From Virgifigura deserti (GTDB lineage Bacteria; Pseudomonadota; Alphaproteobacteria; Dongiales; Dongiaceae): a stretch of DNA of 64,000 nucleotides. Numbering within the stretch: the stretch's first letter is position 1; each line of letters opens with the position of its first letter. The DNA is taken from the NCBI GenBank assembly GCA_003576685.1, contig QOZR01000009.1, positions 181,922 to 245,921 of the forward strand, given 5' to 3'. Below the pieces are notes generated by a model. It was not told the origin of the DNA, did not search any database, and saw nothing but the letters and a program-made list of their open reading frames with translations. Positions 6,932 through 15,835 of this stretch are shown one piece after another. Made by a program: the position numbers and the translations under genes.

Positions 6932-9289
6932 ATGCCGCAAGTCACCGCCATTTCCCAGCAGATCTGGGATATGAAATACCGTCTCAAGGCGCTGGACGGC
7001 GCGGCGGTCGACAAGACCATCGAGGATAGCTGGCGGCGCGTCGCAAGCGCGCTGGCCGAGCCCGAGAAGGATCAGGCGCTCTGGTCCGAGCGGTTCTACG
7101 AGGCGCTGAAGGATTTCAAGTTCCTGCCGGCGGGCCGGATCCTCGCCGGCGCTGGATCCGGCCGCAATGTCACGCTGTTCAATTGCTTCGTCATGGGAAC
7201 GGTCCCGGACGATATGAGCGGCATCTTTGAGCATCTGCGCGAAGCCGCGCTGACGATGCAGCAGGGCGGCGGAATCGGCTATGATTTCTCGACGCTCCGG
7301 CCGCGCGGCGCGCCGGTCAAGGGTGTCGGCGCCGACGCCTCGGGGCCGCTCTCCTTCATGGATGTGTGGGACGCCATGTGCCGGACCATCATGAGCGCCG
7401 GCCATCGCCGCGGCGCGATGATGGCGACCATGCGCTGCGACCATCCGGATATCGAGGCCTTCATCGAGGCGAAGCGGGAGCCGGGCCGCCTGCGCATGTT
7501 CAATCTGTCGGTGCTCGCGACCGACACCTTCATGACGGCGGTCAAGGAAGACGCGCCCTGGGCGCTGACCTTCAACGGGACGACCTACAAGGTGCTGGCG
7601 GCGCGCGAGCTGTGGGACAAGATCATGCGCTCGACCTACGCCTATGCCGAGCCGGGCGTGATCTTCATCGACCGCATCAACCGGCGCAACAATCTCTATT
7701 ACTGCGAGACGATCAGCGCGACCAACCCCTGCGGCGAGCAGCCCCTGCCCCCATACGGCGCCTGTCTTCTGGGCTCGGTCAATCTAGCGTCCCTGGTCCG
7801 GAAACCGTTCGACCCGGACGCCGCGATCGACATGGCGGAGCTCGACGGCCTAGTCCGCACCGCCGTGCGGATGCTAGACAATGCGATCGACGCGTCGCGC
7901 TTCCCCTTGCCGCAGCAGGAGGCCGAGGCGCGGGCGAAGCGGCGCATCGGGCTGGGCGTGACCGGCTTGGCCGATGCGCTGATCATGTGCAGCGCCCGCT
8001 ACGGCAGCAGCGCCGCGGTGGCGCTGACAGAGCGCTGGATGAGCGCAATCCGGCGCTCGGCCTATCTGGCCTCGACCGAGCTGGCGGCCGAGAAGGGCGC
8101 GTTCCCGCTCTATGACGCGGAGCCTTATCTGGCTGGCGAGACGGTGAAGGAGCTGGACGAGGAAGTGCGGGCGGCGATCGCCAAATCCGGCATCCGCAAC
8201 GCCCTGCTCACCTCGATCGCGCCGACCGGGACGATCTCGCTGTTCGCCGATAACGTATCCTCGGGGCTGGAGCCGGTATTCAGCTTCAAATACAGCCGCA
8301 ACGTCCTGATGCCGGACGGCAGCCGGACGCAGGAGGAGGTCAGCGATCACGCCTACCGCCTGTTCCATCGCCGCGAGGGCGAGACCGCCGCGTTGCCGGA
8401 CTCCTTCGTCGACGCGCAGCGGCTGAGCCCCGGCGATCATGTGGTGATGCAGGCCGCGGTCCAGAAATATGTCGACAGCTCGATCTCGAAGACTATCAAC
8501 TGCCCGGTCGACCTGCCCTTCGAGACGTTCAAGGACGTCTATATCCAGGCCTATGAGCTCGGCTGCAAGGGCTGCACCACCTACCGGCCGAACGAGGTGA
8601 CCGGTGCGGTGCTCGAGGTGAGGCCCGCCGGGCAGGCCACCACTCGGGATGCCGCGGCGCCGGCGGCCCAGCCGGAACTGCCGCTCGGCGCCCCGCCGGC
8701 GCAGGCCGAGGACGTGTACGAGGCCGGCGGCGTGATCTATATGACCCAGCCGCTCGACCGGCCCGAGGCCCTGCCTGGCCAGACCTACAAGATCCGCTGG
8801 CCGGAGAGCGACCATGCGCTCTACATCACGCTCAACGACATCGTGCAGGACGGGCGGCGGCGGCCGTTCGAGGTGTTCATCAACTCGAAGAACATGGAGC
8901 ATTACGCCTGGACGGTCGGGTTGACGCGGATGATCAGCGCCGTGTTCCGCCGCGGCGGCGACGTGTCCTTCGTTGTCGAGGAGTTGAAGGCGGTGTTCGA
9001 CCCGCGCGGCGGCTGCTGGATGGGCGGGCGTTATGTCCCGTCGCTGTTGGCCGCCATCGGCGAGGTCATCGAACGGCACATGATCGATATCGGCTTCCTG
9101 CCCGATCCGGCCCGCGAGCGGCGCGAAATGGCGGGTGCCCGCGCGCTGAAGGTGGTCAATCTGGACGGGAGTACCGGCGACGGACCGGCGACAGCGATGG
9201 CCCGCTGCCCGAAATGCAGCTCTCCCTCGCTGATCCGCCAGGAAGGCTGCGACCTCTGCACGTCCTGCGGCTACAGCAAGTGCGGTTGA
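6932..9289 (+). CDS. nrdJ: Adenosylcobalamin-dependent ribonucleoside-diphosphate reductase (class II)
   Basis: 785 residues. It reduces ribonucleotides to deoxyribonucleotides for DNA synthesis, using coenzyme B12 instead of a metal-radical subunit. Visible motifs: substrate-site Cys85 in LFNCFVMGT, the radical site NPCGEQPLPPYGACLLGSVNL near 265-285 (Cys and Glu), phosphate-binding PTGTISLFADN near 435, and a second Cys in KTINCPVD. The C-terminus is a Cys-rich ribbon ending CTSCGYSKCG, which carries the redox pair that regenerates the active site. No nrdAB genes are nearby, consistent with a stand-alone class II enzyme. The start has a suitable upstream promoter. Confidence 0.93.
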   Translation: MPQVTAISQQIWDMKYRLKALDGAAVDKTIEDSWRRVASALAEPEKDQALWSERFYEALKDFKFLPAGRILAGAGSGRNVTLFNCFVMGTVPDDMSGIFEHLREAALTMQQGGGIGYDFSTLRPRGAPVKGVGADASGPLSFMDVWDAMCRTIMSAGHRRGAMMATMRCDHPDIEAFIEAKREPGRLRMFNLSVLATDTFMTAVKEDAPWALTFNGTTYKVLAARELWDKIMRSTYAYAEPGVIFIDRINRRNNLYYCETISATNPCGEQPLPPYGACLLGSVNLASLVRKPFDPDAAIDMAELDGLVRTAVRMLDNAIDASRFPLPQQEAEARAKRRIGLGVTGLADALIMCSARYGSSAAVALTERWMSAIRRSAYLASTELAAEKGAFPLYDAEPYLAGETVKELDEEVRAAIAKSGIRNALLTSIAPTGTISLFADNVSSGLEPVFSFKYSRNVLMPDGSRTQEEVSDHAYRLFHRREGETAALPDSFVDAQRLSPGDHVVMQAAVQKYVDSSISKTINCPVDLPFETFKDVYIQAYELGCKGCTTYRPNEVTGAVLEVRPAGQATTRDAAAPAAQPELPLGAPPAQAEDVYEAGGVIYMTQPLDRPEALPGQTYKIRWPESDHALYITLNDIVQDGRRRPFEVFINSKNMEHYAWTVGLTRMISAVFRRGGDVSFVVEELKAVFDPRGGCWMGGRYVPSLLAAIGEVIERHMIDIGFLPDPARERREMAGARALKVVNLDGSTGDGPATAMARCPKCSSPSLIRQEGCDLCTSCGYSKCG

Positions 9290-9323
9290 GCCGCAGGAGA
9301 GCTTAGCTCAGGCAGGCTTCGAT

Positions 9324-9530
9324 ATGAGCCGTCCCTGCCGCCATTGTGGCGCCGCGATGAGCCGCATCGCCGAGCGGTGCCCGGAGTGCGGCGGCCGCAA
9401 CGAGCCGGAGCGGCCCTGGTATATATATCTGGTTGGCGGCGCGATCGTGCTGCTGCTGTTCCTCTGGCTGGGCGACCTCCGCCCGCTCGTCAATATCATC
9501 GCCAATCTGATCGACGCATTCAGCGGCTGA
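9324..9530 (+). CDS. Small zinc-ribbon membrane protein
   Basis: 68 residues. Two Cys pairs form a zinc ribbon (CRHCGAAMSRIAERCPECGG, residues 5-24), followed by a single membrane helix (about 35-54, YLVGGAIVLLLFLWLGDL) and a short tail. It starts 34 bases after nrdJ in the same direction, so it may be cotranscribed. The ribbon-plus-helix layout and sharp hydrophobic pattern argue for a real gene, but no function can be assigned. Its 3' end overlaps the convergent cyclotransferase gene by 11 bases. Confidence 0.65.
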   Translation: MSRPCRHCGAAMSRIAERCPECGGRNEPERPWYIYLVGGAIVLLLFLWLGDLRPLVNIIANLIDAFSG

Positions 9531-10119
9531 CGGCGCGCGGCTCCTCGCGCGTTGCCCGCGCCTCGACGAGTCGCAGCAGATCGTGCAGCGCGCCGTCGGC
9601 AATGCCGAGCTCGTCGAGATGGGCGACCGTGTTCTCGAGATAGGCGCGGTTGCTGCCGGCCTTGCCCTCGCCCTTCAGGATCATCTCGACGATCCGGTCG
9701 GGATCGAGCTTGCCGGTATATTGCTCGTGGTTGCGGTCGGCGACATAGGTGACCGCGTGGATCCGGCGGCCCTCGACATCGACCGGAAGCCAGCGCGGCT
9801 CGTAGACGCCGGTGACCATCTCGCGCTCATGCAGATAGATCGCGACCGCCTCGGCGTCCTGGGCGGCGACACGCAGCGCCCGGCCGCGACAGGCCCCGCC
9901 GCGGTCGAGACCGAGAACGAGGCCCGGCCGCTCGGGCGTGCCGCGATAGAGGACCGAATAGATGCAGAAGGCACGGTGATAGCCGCGCAGCAGCGCCGGC
10001 CGCGCCTCCAGGCAGGCAAAGCCCGGCCGCCAGATCAGCGAGCCATAGGCGAAGACCCAGAACTCCTCGCCCGGCGGCGGCTTCAACCGGCGGCTGGCGA
10101 TGAGATCGAGATCGTTCAT
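9520..10119 (-). CDS. ChaC-like gamma-glutamylcyclotransferase
   Basis: 199 residues. The cyclotransferase signature VFAYGSLIWRPGF (about 22-34) forms the substrate loop, and the catalytic Glu is probably the one in HEREMVTGVYEPRW near residue 100. The C-terminal segment YLENTVAHLDELGI is typical of the ChaC branch, which cleaves glutathione into 5-oxoproline and Cys-Gly. The frame is open far upstream, but the start at MNDLDLIASR fits the family and overlaps the stop of the transporter gene by 4 bases (ATGA), implying coupled translation. Confidence 0.88.
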   Translation of the reverse strand: MNDLDLIASRRLKPPPGEEFWVFAYGSLIWRPGFACLEARPALLRGYHRAFCIYSVLYRGTPERPGLVLGLDRGGACRGRALRVAAQDAEAVAIYLHEREMVTGVYEPRWLPVDVEGRRIHAVTYVADRNHEQYTGKLDPDRIVEMILKGEGKAGSNRAYLENTVAHLDELGIADGALHDLLRLVEARATREEPRAVSR

Positions 10120-11003
10120 CGGCGAATGACCAGGGCGACGCCAACCACGGCGATCGCCATGCCGAGCAGCGCCAGAGGGCCCAGCGTCTCGCCGAAGATC
10201 AGATAGGATTCGATGGCCACGGCCGGCGGCACCAGATAGAAAAGGCTCGCCACCCGCGAGGCGGCACCGCGCCGGATCAGCCATGTAAGAAGACTGATCG
10301 CACCGATCGACAGCGCTATCACGAGCCAGGAGAGGGAGAACAGAAATTCCGGCGTCCAGGCCACTTCGCCCGCTCCAACGGCAGCGACGGCGGTGGCCGT
10401 GAAGAGGCTCGCGGCCGCGTATTGGATAACGGCCCCACTGCGCATATCCATCGCCCCGCAATAGCGTTTCTGATACATCGTGGCTGCGGTAATTCCAACC
10501 AGCGACAGAAGCGCGAAACCGAAGCCCCAGAGCGTGCCAACATCTATGCCGAGCTTGTTCCACAGCACGAGCGCCACGCCCGTGAATCCGAGTACCAAGC
10601 CAAGCCATTGGCGGGGACTCACCCGCTCGCCGAGAAACGGCCCGACTACCGTTGCGGTTAGCAACGGCTGCAGCCCCGCGATCAAGGCAGCGATGCCGGC
10701 CGGAATGCCCATAGCCATCGCCACATAATTCCCGCCGAGATAGAGCGCATGCAGCAGAACCCCGACCACAGCGATATGGCCTATCTGCGTCCAGGAGCTG
10801 GGCCAGGGCGCCCGCATCGCCAATGTGACGCCGAGCATCAGCACGGTCACCGCGACGAATCGCAGCAGCAGAAAAGTCAGGGGCGCGGCATAGAGCAGCC
10901 CGAGCTTCGCGAAGATGAAGCCGGTGCTCCACAGGAACACGAACAGGCCCGGCGTTACGGCCTGCCACGAAATGCCCAATGGCGCGGAAGATGTGCTCGA
11001 CAT
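10116..11003 (-). CDS. DMT-superfamily (EamA) transporter
   Basis: 295 residues with ten predicted membrane helices in two EamA repeats. The first repeat starts at PGLFVFLWSTGFIFAKLGLL and the second near residue 155 (LLSLVGITAATMYQKRY). EamA proteins usually export amino acids or small metabolites; the substrate here is unknown. It shares a four-base overlap with the ChaC-like gene downstream, so the two form an operon, perhaps in gamma-glutamyl or thiol metabolite handling (inference). Confidence 0.87.
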   Translation of the reverse strand: MSSTSSAPLGISWQAVTPGLFVFLWSTGFIFAKLGLLYAAPLTFLLLRFVAVTVLMLGVTLAMRAPWPSSWTQIGHIAVVGVLLHALYLGGNYVAMAMGIPAGIAALIAGLQPLLTATVVGPFLGERVSPRQWLGLVLGFTGVALVLWNKLGIDVGTLWGFGFALLSLVGITAATMYQKRYCGAMDMRSGAVIQYAAASLFTATAVAAVGAGEVAWTPEFLFSLSWLVIALSIGAISLLTWLIRRGAASRVASLFYLVPPAVAIESYLIFGETLGPLALLGMAIAVVGVALVIRR

Positions 11004-11083
11004 GATTGGACCGGATATCGCCCTGCGGCCGCCATCTTATCGACGGTTGCCGGCAACACAAGTGACCGCGGGACAAGGGTGAT

Positions 11084-12130
11084 ATGCACCGGGGTGACAT
11101 GCGCCGCCTGACCACCGCCGGCCTCCTCGGCCTGCTGCTGGTTGTCGTCGGCTACAGCATCTACTGGTATTTCGCCGCCCAGGCGCTCGAGGAGGGGATT
11201 ACCCGCTGGGTCGCGGAGCGCCGCGCCGAAGGCTATCGGATCAGCGTCGCCGAACCACTAATCGGCGGCTTCCCCTTCCGGCTGACGGCGGAAATCGAGG
11301 CGCCGTTCATCGAGGCGCCGCCGGAAGAGGGGGCCTGGCGCTGGCAGGGTCCACGCATCGCCGGCTCGGCCGCGCCGTGGAATCCGCTGCGGATCGACCT
11401 GACCATGCCGGGACGGCACGCGCTGAGCGGCGCGATCGCCGGACAGGCGCTGACCCTGTATGCCGATGCGGGAGGCGCCGACGGACAGGTCGAGCTCGAC
11501 AGGGCCGGCCGCCTCAAGGCGGTGGAGCTTGTGCTGGCGGATCTCGCGATCGCGGACGAAGCGGGAGATCGGATCACCATCGAGGCGGCGGATCTGGCGG
11601 CGACGCTGCACGACTCCGCATCGGATGATCGCGAAAACAGCATCGATTTCGACTTCTCCCTCGCCGGCCTGGTCCTGCCCGCCGACAACCCTCCCCCGCT
11701 CGGCCGCGAGATCGACCGGATCGAGGCGGAGGGCACGCTCGTGGGCACGATCCCGCCGGGGCCGCCGGCCCAGGCGCTTGGCGCCTGGCGCGACGCAGGG
11801 GGGACGCTGGAGGCCCGGCGACTGGAGATCGCCTGGGGACCGCTGACCCTCGCGGCCAACGGCACCTTCGCTCTCGATCAGGCGATGCAGCCCGTGGGCG
11901 CGATGACGGCGACTGTCAGCGGCCACGGCGAAACCATCGACGCGCTGGTCGCCGCCGACATCATCCGGCCGCGCGACGGCAGCATCGCCCAGCTTATCCT
12001 GGCTGCGATGTCGCAGCCCCCGGAGAACGGCGGCCGGCCCGAGATCAGGGTCCCCCTGACCGCCCAAGACGGATATCTCTCCGTCGGGCCGGTCAGGCTG
12101 ATCCCGCTGCCGCCTATTCGCTGGGAATAA
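11084..12130 (+). CDS. DUF2125 family protein
   Basis: 348 residues. A single N-terminal membrane helix (about 9-30, AGLLGLLLVVVGYSIYWYFAA) is followed by a long beta-rich domain with repeated amphipathic strands such as GGFPFRLTAEIEAPFIEAP and IRVPLTAQDGYLSVGPVRLIPLPPI. This matches the DUF2125 family, common in alphaproteobacteria and reminiscent of AsmA/lipid-transfer-like periplasmic proteins; the function is unknown. The ATG at 11084 has a good AAGGGTGAT site upstream; the internal ATG at 11099 is an alternative. It is divergent from the DMT transporter. Confidence 0.78.
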   Translation: MHRGDMRRLTTAGLLGLLLVVVGYSIYWYFAAQALEEGITRWVAERRAEGYRISVAEPLIGGFPFRLTAEIEAPFIEAPPEEGAWRWQGPRIAGSAAPWNPLRIDLTMPGRHALSGAIAGQALTLYADAGGADGQVELDRAGRLKAVELVLADLAIADEAGDRITIEAADLAATLHDSASDDRENSIDFDFSLAGLVLPADNPPPLGREIDRIEAEGTLVGTIPPGPPAQALGAWRDAGGTLEARRLEIAWGPLTLAANGTFALDQAMQPVGAMTATVSGHGETIDALVAADIIRPRDGSIAQLILAAMSQPPENGGRPEIRVPLTAQDGYLSVGPVRLIPLPPIRWE

Positions 12131-12256
12131 GAAGGCGGCATCGGGTCGAGTAACCGCCTCAGCAGGTATGTCGAGATCGCACTGCAGGTCGAATTGTCGA
12201 ACTGTCCGACCTGCCGCAATATGCGACACTATCCCAACAAGGGAGCCCGTCCGGCC

Positions 12257-12724
12257 ATGCGCAGCCTGATCCCCGGTCTTCTGCTTCTCATCGCCATGAC
12301 CGCCGTCCCCGCTCACGCCCAGGAGCGAATCGGTGAGGTCGACACGACTTGGCGTCTCGCCAGCCCCGACGATAGAGTCGTGGTCGAGCGCTACGACGAT
12401 CCCAAGGTCGAGAACGCCAGCTGCTATGTGAGCCGGGCCGAAACGGGGGGATGGTCGGGCTGGGTCGGGCTGGCCGAGGATCCCAGCCGATTCTCGATCG
12501 CCTGCCGCGCCACCGGCCCCGTGCGGATCCTAGAGGAGATCGAGACGGGGCCAGAGGGCGAGCTCGTCTTCAGCGAAAGAACCTCCGTTCTGTTCAAGCA
12601 GATGCGCGTCAGCCGCTTCCTCGACGAGGAGAAGGGCGTGCTCGTCTATCTCGTCTGGTCGACCAAGCTGATCGACGGCTCGCCCTACAACAGCGTCACC
12701 GCCATCCCCCTATCCGAACCATAG
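12257..12724 (+). CDS. CreA family periplasmic protein
   Basis: 155 residues from the ATG at 12257, with a clear signal peptide (MRSLIPGLLLLIAMTAVPAHA, cleavage before QER). The mature part has CreA-family segments: the VVERYDDPKVENASCYVSRA block, FSIACRATGPV, and VFSERTSVLFKQMRVSRFLD. CreA is a conserved secreted protein of unknown function. An upstream in-frame ATG at 12194 would add 21 residues before the signal peptide and was rejected. Confidence 0.87.
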   Translation: MRSLIPGLLLLIAMTAVPAHAQERIGEVDTTWRLASPDDRVVVERYDDPKVENASCYVSRAETGGWSGWVGLAEDPSRFSIACRATGPVRILEEIETGPEGELVFSERTSVLFKQMRVSRFLDEEKGVLVYLVWSTKLIDGSPYNSVTAIPLSEP

Positions 12725-12757
12725 GACAGAGAGAGCGGCAGTGACGCTGTCGTATCA

Positions 12758-14182
12758 TCAGTTCACCCGGAAGTTCTGGAACTGCCACGGGTCCTTGAGG
12801 TCGAGCCCCGGCTCCTCGAACAGCACCGAACGGTCCTTCAGCGGCGTCCAGTCGGAGCGCTCGGCGACGACGGGGCCGAGATAGGGTCGGCAGATATCGA
12901 GGATTTCCTCATGGTCGAGATCCTCCGGCTCGACCAGGCCGCGATCGGGATTCTTGATCATCCAGATCGCGCCGGCGATCACGGGCGCCGCGATCTGGAT
13001 CGACGTCGCATTGAACTCCGGGCCGAGCAGCTCACGGGCCTCGTCGATGCCGAGCTGGGAGCCGTACCATAGGGCGCCATGGTCCCCCATCAGCAACGCG
13101 CCCAACTCGTCGATGCCTTCGACGATGTCTTCGCCCAGGATCCGGGCGTTCGGCTGAACTTTCCAGTTCGACATCACGAGCTCGCGGACGCTGAGCACCG
13201 CGTCGTCGCAGGGATGATAAGCGTAATGGACCGTCGGCCGGTAGACCGGGCGGTCCTCCTCCCAGACCGTCAGATAGTCGCTCAGCGTGATCGACTCGCC
13301 ATGGGTGATGCAATAGCCGATCAGCGGCCCGCCTAGCGGCGTCCAGGAACGAACCTCGGTGATGCAGCCCGGCCGGTTAAGATAAATCGCGCTGCGCGTG
13401 CCGACCTGATGCAGCCGGGCGTCCTCGGGCAGGCGCTTCTCATGCGTGCCCCAGCCGAGTTCAGCCGGCTGCGCCCCTTCGCCCCAGAAGCCGGGCACGC
13501 TCCAGGTATTGACGAACTCGCCCGGGCGCTTCGGCCGGTTCGATATCTGAGTGTCGTGCTCGGCGACATGGATGACCTTCGTTCCGGTGGTCTGGGCCAG
13601 CTTCGCCCAGCCCTCCTTGGAGGTCGGCTTGTCGCCGTCGAGCCCCATATGGTCCGCGACTTCCAGAAGCGCTGCCTTGACGAAATGGCTGATCAACCCC
13701 GGATTGGCGCCATGGGTCACGAGCGCCGTGGGCGATCGCGACGGCCATGTCTTCGCATCCTCCAGCGCGGAGTAGCGCAGATGATAGTTCGTGCGCTCGT
13801 GCGCCGGCACCTTCGGATTGTTGTAGTAGCCGGCCCAGGGCTCGATGCAGGTGTCGAGATAGAGCGTGCCATGCGCCCGGCACCAGTTCATGACCGCGAA
13901 GCTGCTGACGTCGACGCTCAGATTCAGCACCATGCCGCCGGTCCCGACATGGGCCTCCAGTACCTCGGCCATGTTATCGGGGGTGATCGGCTTCAGGACG
14001 TAGTTCACGCCTAGCTTCCGGTAGGGCGCGATCTCGGCACTGTGGTCATCGGCGTCGACAACGGTGATGCGGTCGAGAGGCATGTCGAAATGCCGGACGA
14101 GCAACGGCATGGTGCAATGACCGACCGAACCGAAGCCGATCATCAGAATCCGGCCGTTGAATGGAACCTTCTCAACCATCAT
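12758..14182 (-). CDS. hss: Homospermidine synthase
   Basis: 474 residues. It makes homospermidine from two putrescines (or putrescine and spermidine) with an NAD-dependent aminobutyl transfer. Seen: N-terminal Rossmann motif IGFGSVGHCTMPLL (about 15-28), the DTCIEPWAGYYNNP block near 110, NPGLISHFVKAAL near 165, and the C-terminal DHEEILDICRPYLGPV segment, all typical of bacterial Hss. Two consecutive ATGs (14182 and 14179) are present; the second is better spaced from GAGGTGA. It lies 56 bases downstream of the decarboxylase that supplies putrescine, so the two make a polyamine operon. Confidence 0.92.
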   Translation of the reverse strand: MMVEKVPFNGRILMIGFGSVGHCTMPLLVRHFDMPLDRITVVDADDHSAEIAPYRKLGVNYVLKPITPDNMAEVLEAHVGTGGMVLNLSVDVSSFAVMNWCRAHGTLYLDTCIEPWAGYYNNPKVPAHERTNYHLRYSALEDAKTWPSRSPTALVTHGANPGLISHFVKAALLEVADHMGLDGDKPTSKEGWAKLAQTTGTKVIHVAEHDTQISNRPKRPGEFVNTWSVPGFWGEGAQPAELGWGTHEKRLPEDARLHQVGTRSAIYLNRPGCITEVRSWTPLGGPLIGYCITHGESITLSDYLTVWEEDRPVYRPTVHYAYHPCDDAVLSVRELVMSNWKVQPNARILGEDIVEGIDELGALLMGDHGALWYGSQLGIDEARELLGPEFNATSIQIAAPVIAGAIWMIKNPDRGLVEPEDLDHEEILDICRPYLGPVVAERSDWTPLKDRSVLFEEPGLDLKDPWQFQNFRVN

Positions 14183-14238
14183 TCACCTCGCGAACTGTCG
14201 TTTATTGCCTGCGGCATGTCTGCGTTCATCCGCCGGGC

Positions 14239-15372
14239 TCAAATGCAGTAGGTCTTCAGCGGCCCGAAGCCGTTGAAGCCGACCGATGCGTAACTGCTGG
14301 TGTAGGCACCGGCACTGAGGATCTCCACCTTGTCGCCGACCTGGAGGTCGAGCGGCATCAGGTAGTGCGCCTTCTCGTACAGGATATCGGCGCTGTCGCA
14401 GGTCGGACCGGCGAGGATCACCGGGCCGACATCGCCCCCGTCACGGCCGGTCTGGATCGGATATTTGATGCTCTCGTCCATCGTCTCAGCGAGTCCGCCG
14501 AACTTGCCGATATCGAGATAGACCCACCGCTTGCGGTCGGTATAGCTCTTGCGCGAGATCAGCACGACCTCGGCCTGGATCACGCCGGCATTGCCGGCGA
14601 GGACGCGGCCGGGCTCGATCACCATCTCCGGCAGGTCGTTGCCGAAATGCCGCGTCATCGCCGTCATCATCGCGGCGGCGTGATCGGCGATCGAGGTCGG
14701 CGCTGCCTGCCGGTAGGGCGCCGGGAATCCGCCGCCGAGATTGATCATGCGCAGATCGAGGCCGTCGGCGCTCAGTCGCTTGGACAGCCGCGCCACCGCG
14801 CGCACCGCGACGTCCCAGGGCTTCGAGCTGGTCTGCTGCGAGCCGATATGGAAGGACAGGCCGCAAGGGTCCAGCCCGCGCTCACGCGCGCGCAGCATCA
14901 GGGCGGCGGCCATCGTCGGCGTGCAGCCGAACTTCCGCGACAGGGGCCAGTCGGCGCCGTCGCAATCCATCAGGATGCGGCAGAAGACGCCGGCGCCGGG
15001 CGCCGCCTCGGCCAGCTTGTCGAGCTCGGCATCGCTGTCGAAGGCGAAGAGCCGGACGCCACGCTCATAGGCGTAGGCGATGTCGCGCTGCTTCTTGATG
15101 GTGTTGCCGAACGAAATCCGCTCGGGCATGGCCCCGGCGGCCAGGCACAGATCGACCTCGCCGGCGCTGGCGGCATCGAAATACGCGCCCAGCCGGGCGA
15201 GGCAGGCGAGGATCTCGGGCGCGGGATTGGCCTTCACGGCATAATAGATGCGGGCCAGCGGGAGCAGGCGCTCCAGCTCCCGGTAATTTGATTCGACGAC
15301 GTCCAGATCGACGACGAGGCACGGCGTCGCCGGACGCTGCTGCGTGAGGAAATCGAAAATGCGTACGGTCAT
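14239..15372 (-). CDS. Ornithine (or lysine/ornithine) decarboxylase, PLP fold type III
   Basis: 377 residues of the alanine-racemase-fold decarboxylase family. PLP lysine is K47 in YYAVKANP, the phosphate-binding loop is NLGGGFPAPY near 212, and the active-site motif GPTCDSADIL is near 320. It decarboxylates ornithine to putrescine, which the downstream homospermidine synthase uses. The strong ribosome-binding site GGAGGGG is 4 bases before the ATG. Specificity between ornithine, lysine and arginine cannot be settled from sequence alone, but the operon context favours ornithine. Confidence 0.9.
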   Translation of the reverse strand: MTVRIFDFLTQQRPATPCLVVDLDVVESNYRELERLLPLARIYYAVKANPAPEILACLARLGAYFDAASAGEVDLCLAAGAMPERISFGNTIKKQRDIAYAYERGVRLFAFDSDAELDKLAEAAPGAGVFCRILMDCDGADWPLSRKFGCTPTMAAALMLRARERGLDPCGLSFHIGSQQTSSKPWDVAVRAVARLSKRLSADGLDLRMINLGGGFPAPYRQAAPTSIADHAAAMMTAMTRHFGNDLPEMVIEPGRVLAGNAGVIQAEVVLISRKSYTDRKRWVYLDIGKFGGLAETMDESIKYPIQTGRDGGDVGPVILAGPTCDSADILYEKAHYLMPLDLQVGDKVEILSAGAYTSSYASVGFNGFGPLKTYCI

Positions 15373-15468
15373 TTGCCCCTCCAGTCCGCGGCGGGCGCGG
15401 GGCTAACGGTGACTCAAACGTGATGATGAGGGAGAAAGCCCGGCGAGGGCTTTATCCGAGGGCGTCGC

Positions 15469-15624
15469 TCAGCGGCGCCCGCTCAGACTGGAAAGCGGAT
15501 TTTCCCGATCGATCAGCAGCAGATAGGCCCGGCCGACCACGCAATAGTCGCCGCGCGGGCAAACACGGTCAGCGAACTGAAGGACCTTGCTGTGGGGCAG
15601 ATGCCCCTTCCGGTCAGCAATCAT
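15469..15624 (-). CDS. Possible 51-residue protein upstream of the polyamine operon
   Basis: A 51-codon frame starts at the ATG at 15624 with a strong site (GAGAGGGAG, about 6-8 bases upstream). The peptide contains HSKVLQFADRVCPRGDYCVV followed by a GRAYLLLIDRENPL segment, which reads like a real protein with a Cys pair spaced CPRGDYC. It lies 96 bases before the decarboxylase gene on the same strand, downstream of a promoter-like pair. I do not recognise a family. Confidence 0.5.
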   Translation of the reverse strand: MIADRKGHLPHSKVLQFADRVCPRGDYCVVGRAYLLLIDRENPLSSLSGRR

Positions 15625-15752
15625 AGACAGCTCCCTCTCGGCACCGGCAACCCGACCGGCAGAATCCAAACAGGATGGGCCAAAAAGGACGCGTTCCGTC
15701 GTTGCATAACCACGAGGGGCCATAGGCACGTGCGTGTGCGTCGATGGGCCGG

Positions 15753-15780
15753 AACATAGAAATTTTTCCGTCCGGCGCAA
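15753..15780 (-). promoter_or_regulatory. Promoter-like pair upstream of the 51-residue ORF/polyamine operon
   Basis: On the minus strand TTGCGC and TATGTT are spaced by 16 bases, about 130 bases before the ATG at 15624. It sits within an AT-containing segment flanked by AAATTTT/AAAATTT arms (about 15760-15792). Only moderate matches. Confidence 0.3.
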
Positions 15781-15835
15781 GCGAAAATTTCGTGACGGGT
15801 ATCGAGCTGCGGGCCCTGGCCCGCGAAAGGTCAGC

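Noticed and set aside
7874..9079. 401-codon minus-strand frame inside nrdJ
   Set aside because: Shadow of the strongly conserved ribonucleotide reductase.
9520..11115. One long frame that would fuse an unknown N-terminus to the ChaC-like protein
   Set aside because: The upstream 330 codons are antisense-frame noise over the DMT transporter gene; the ChaC domain has its own start at 10119.
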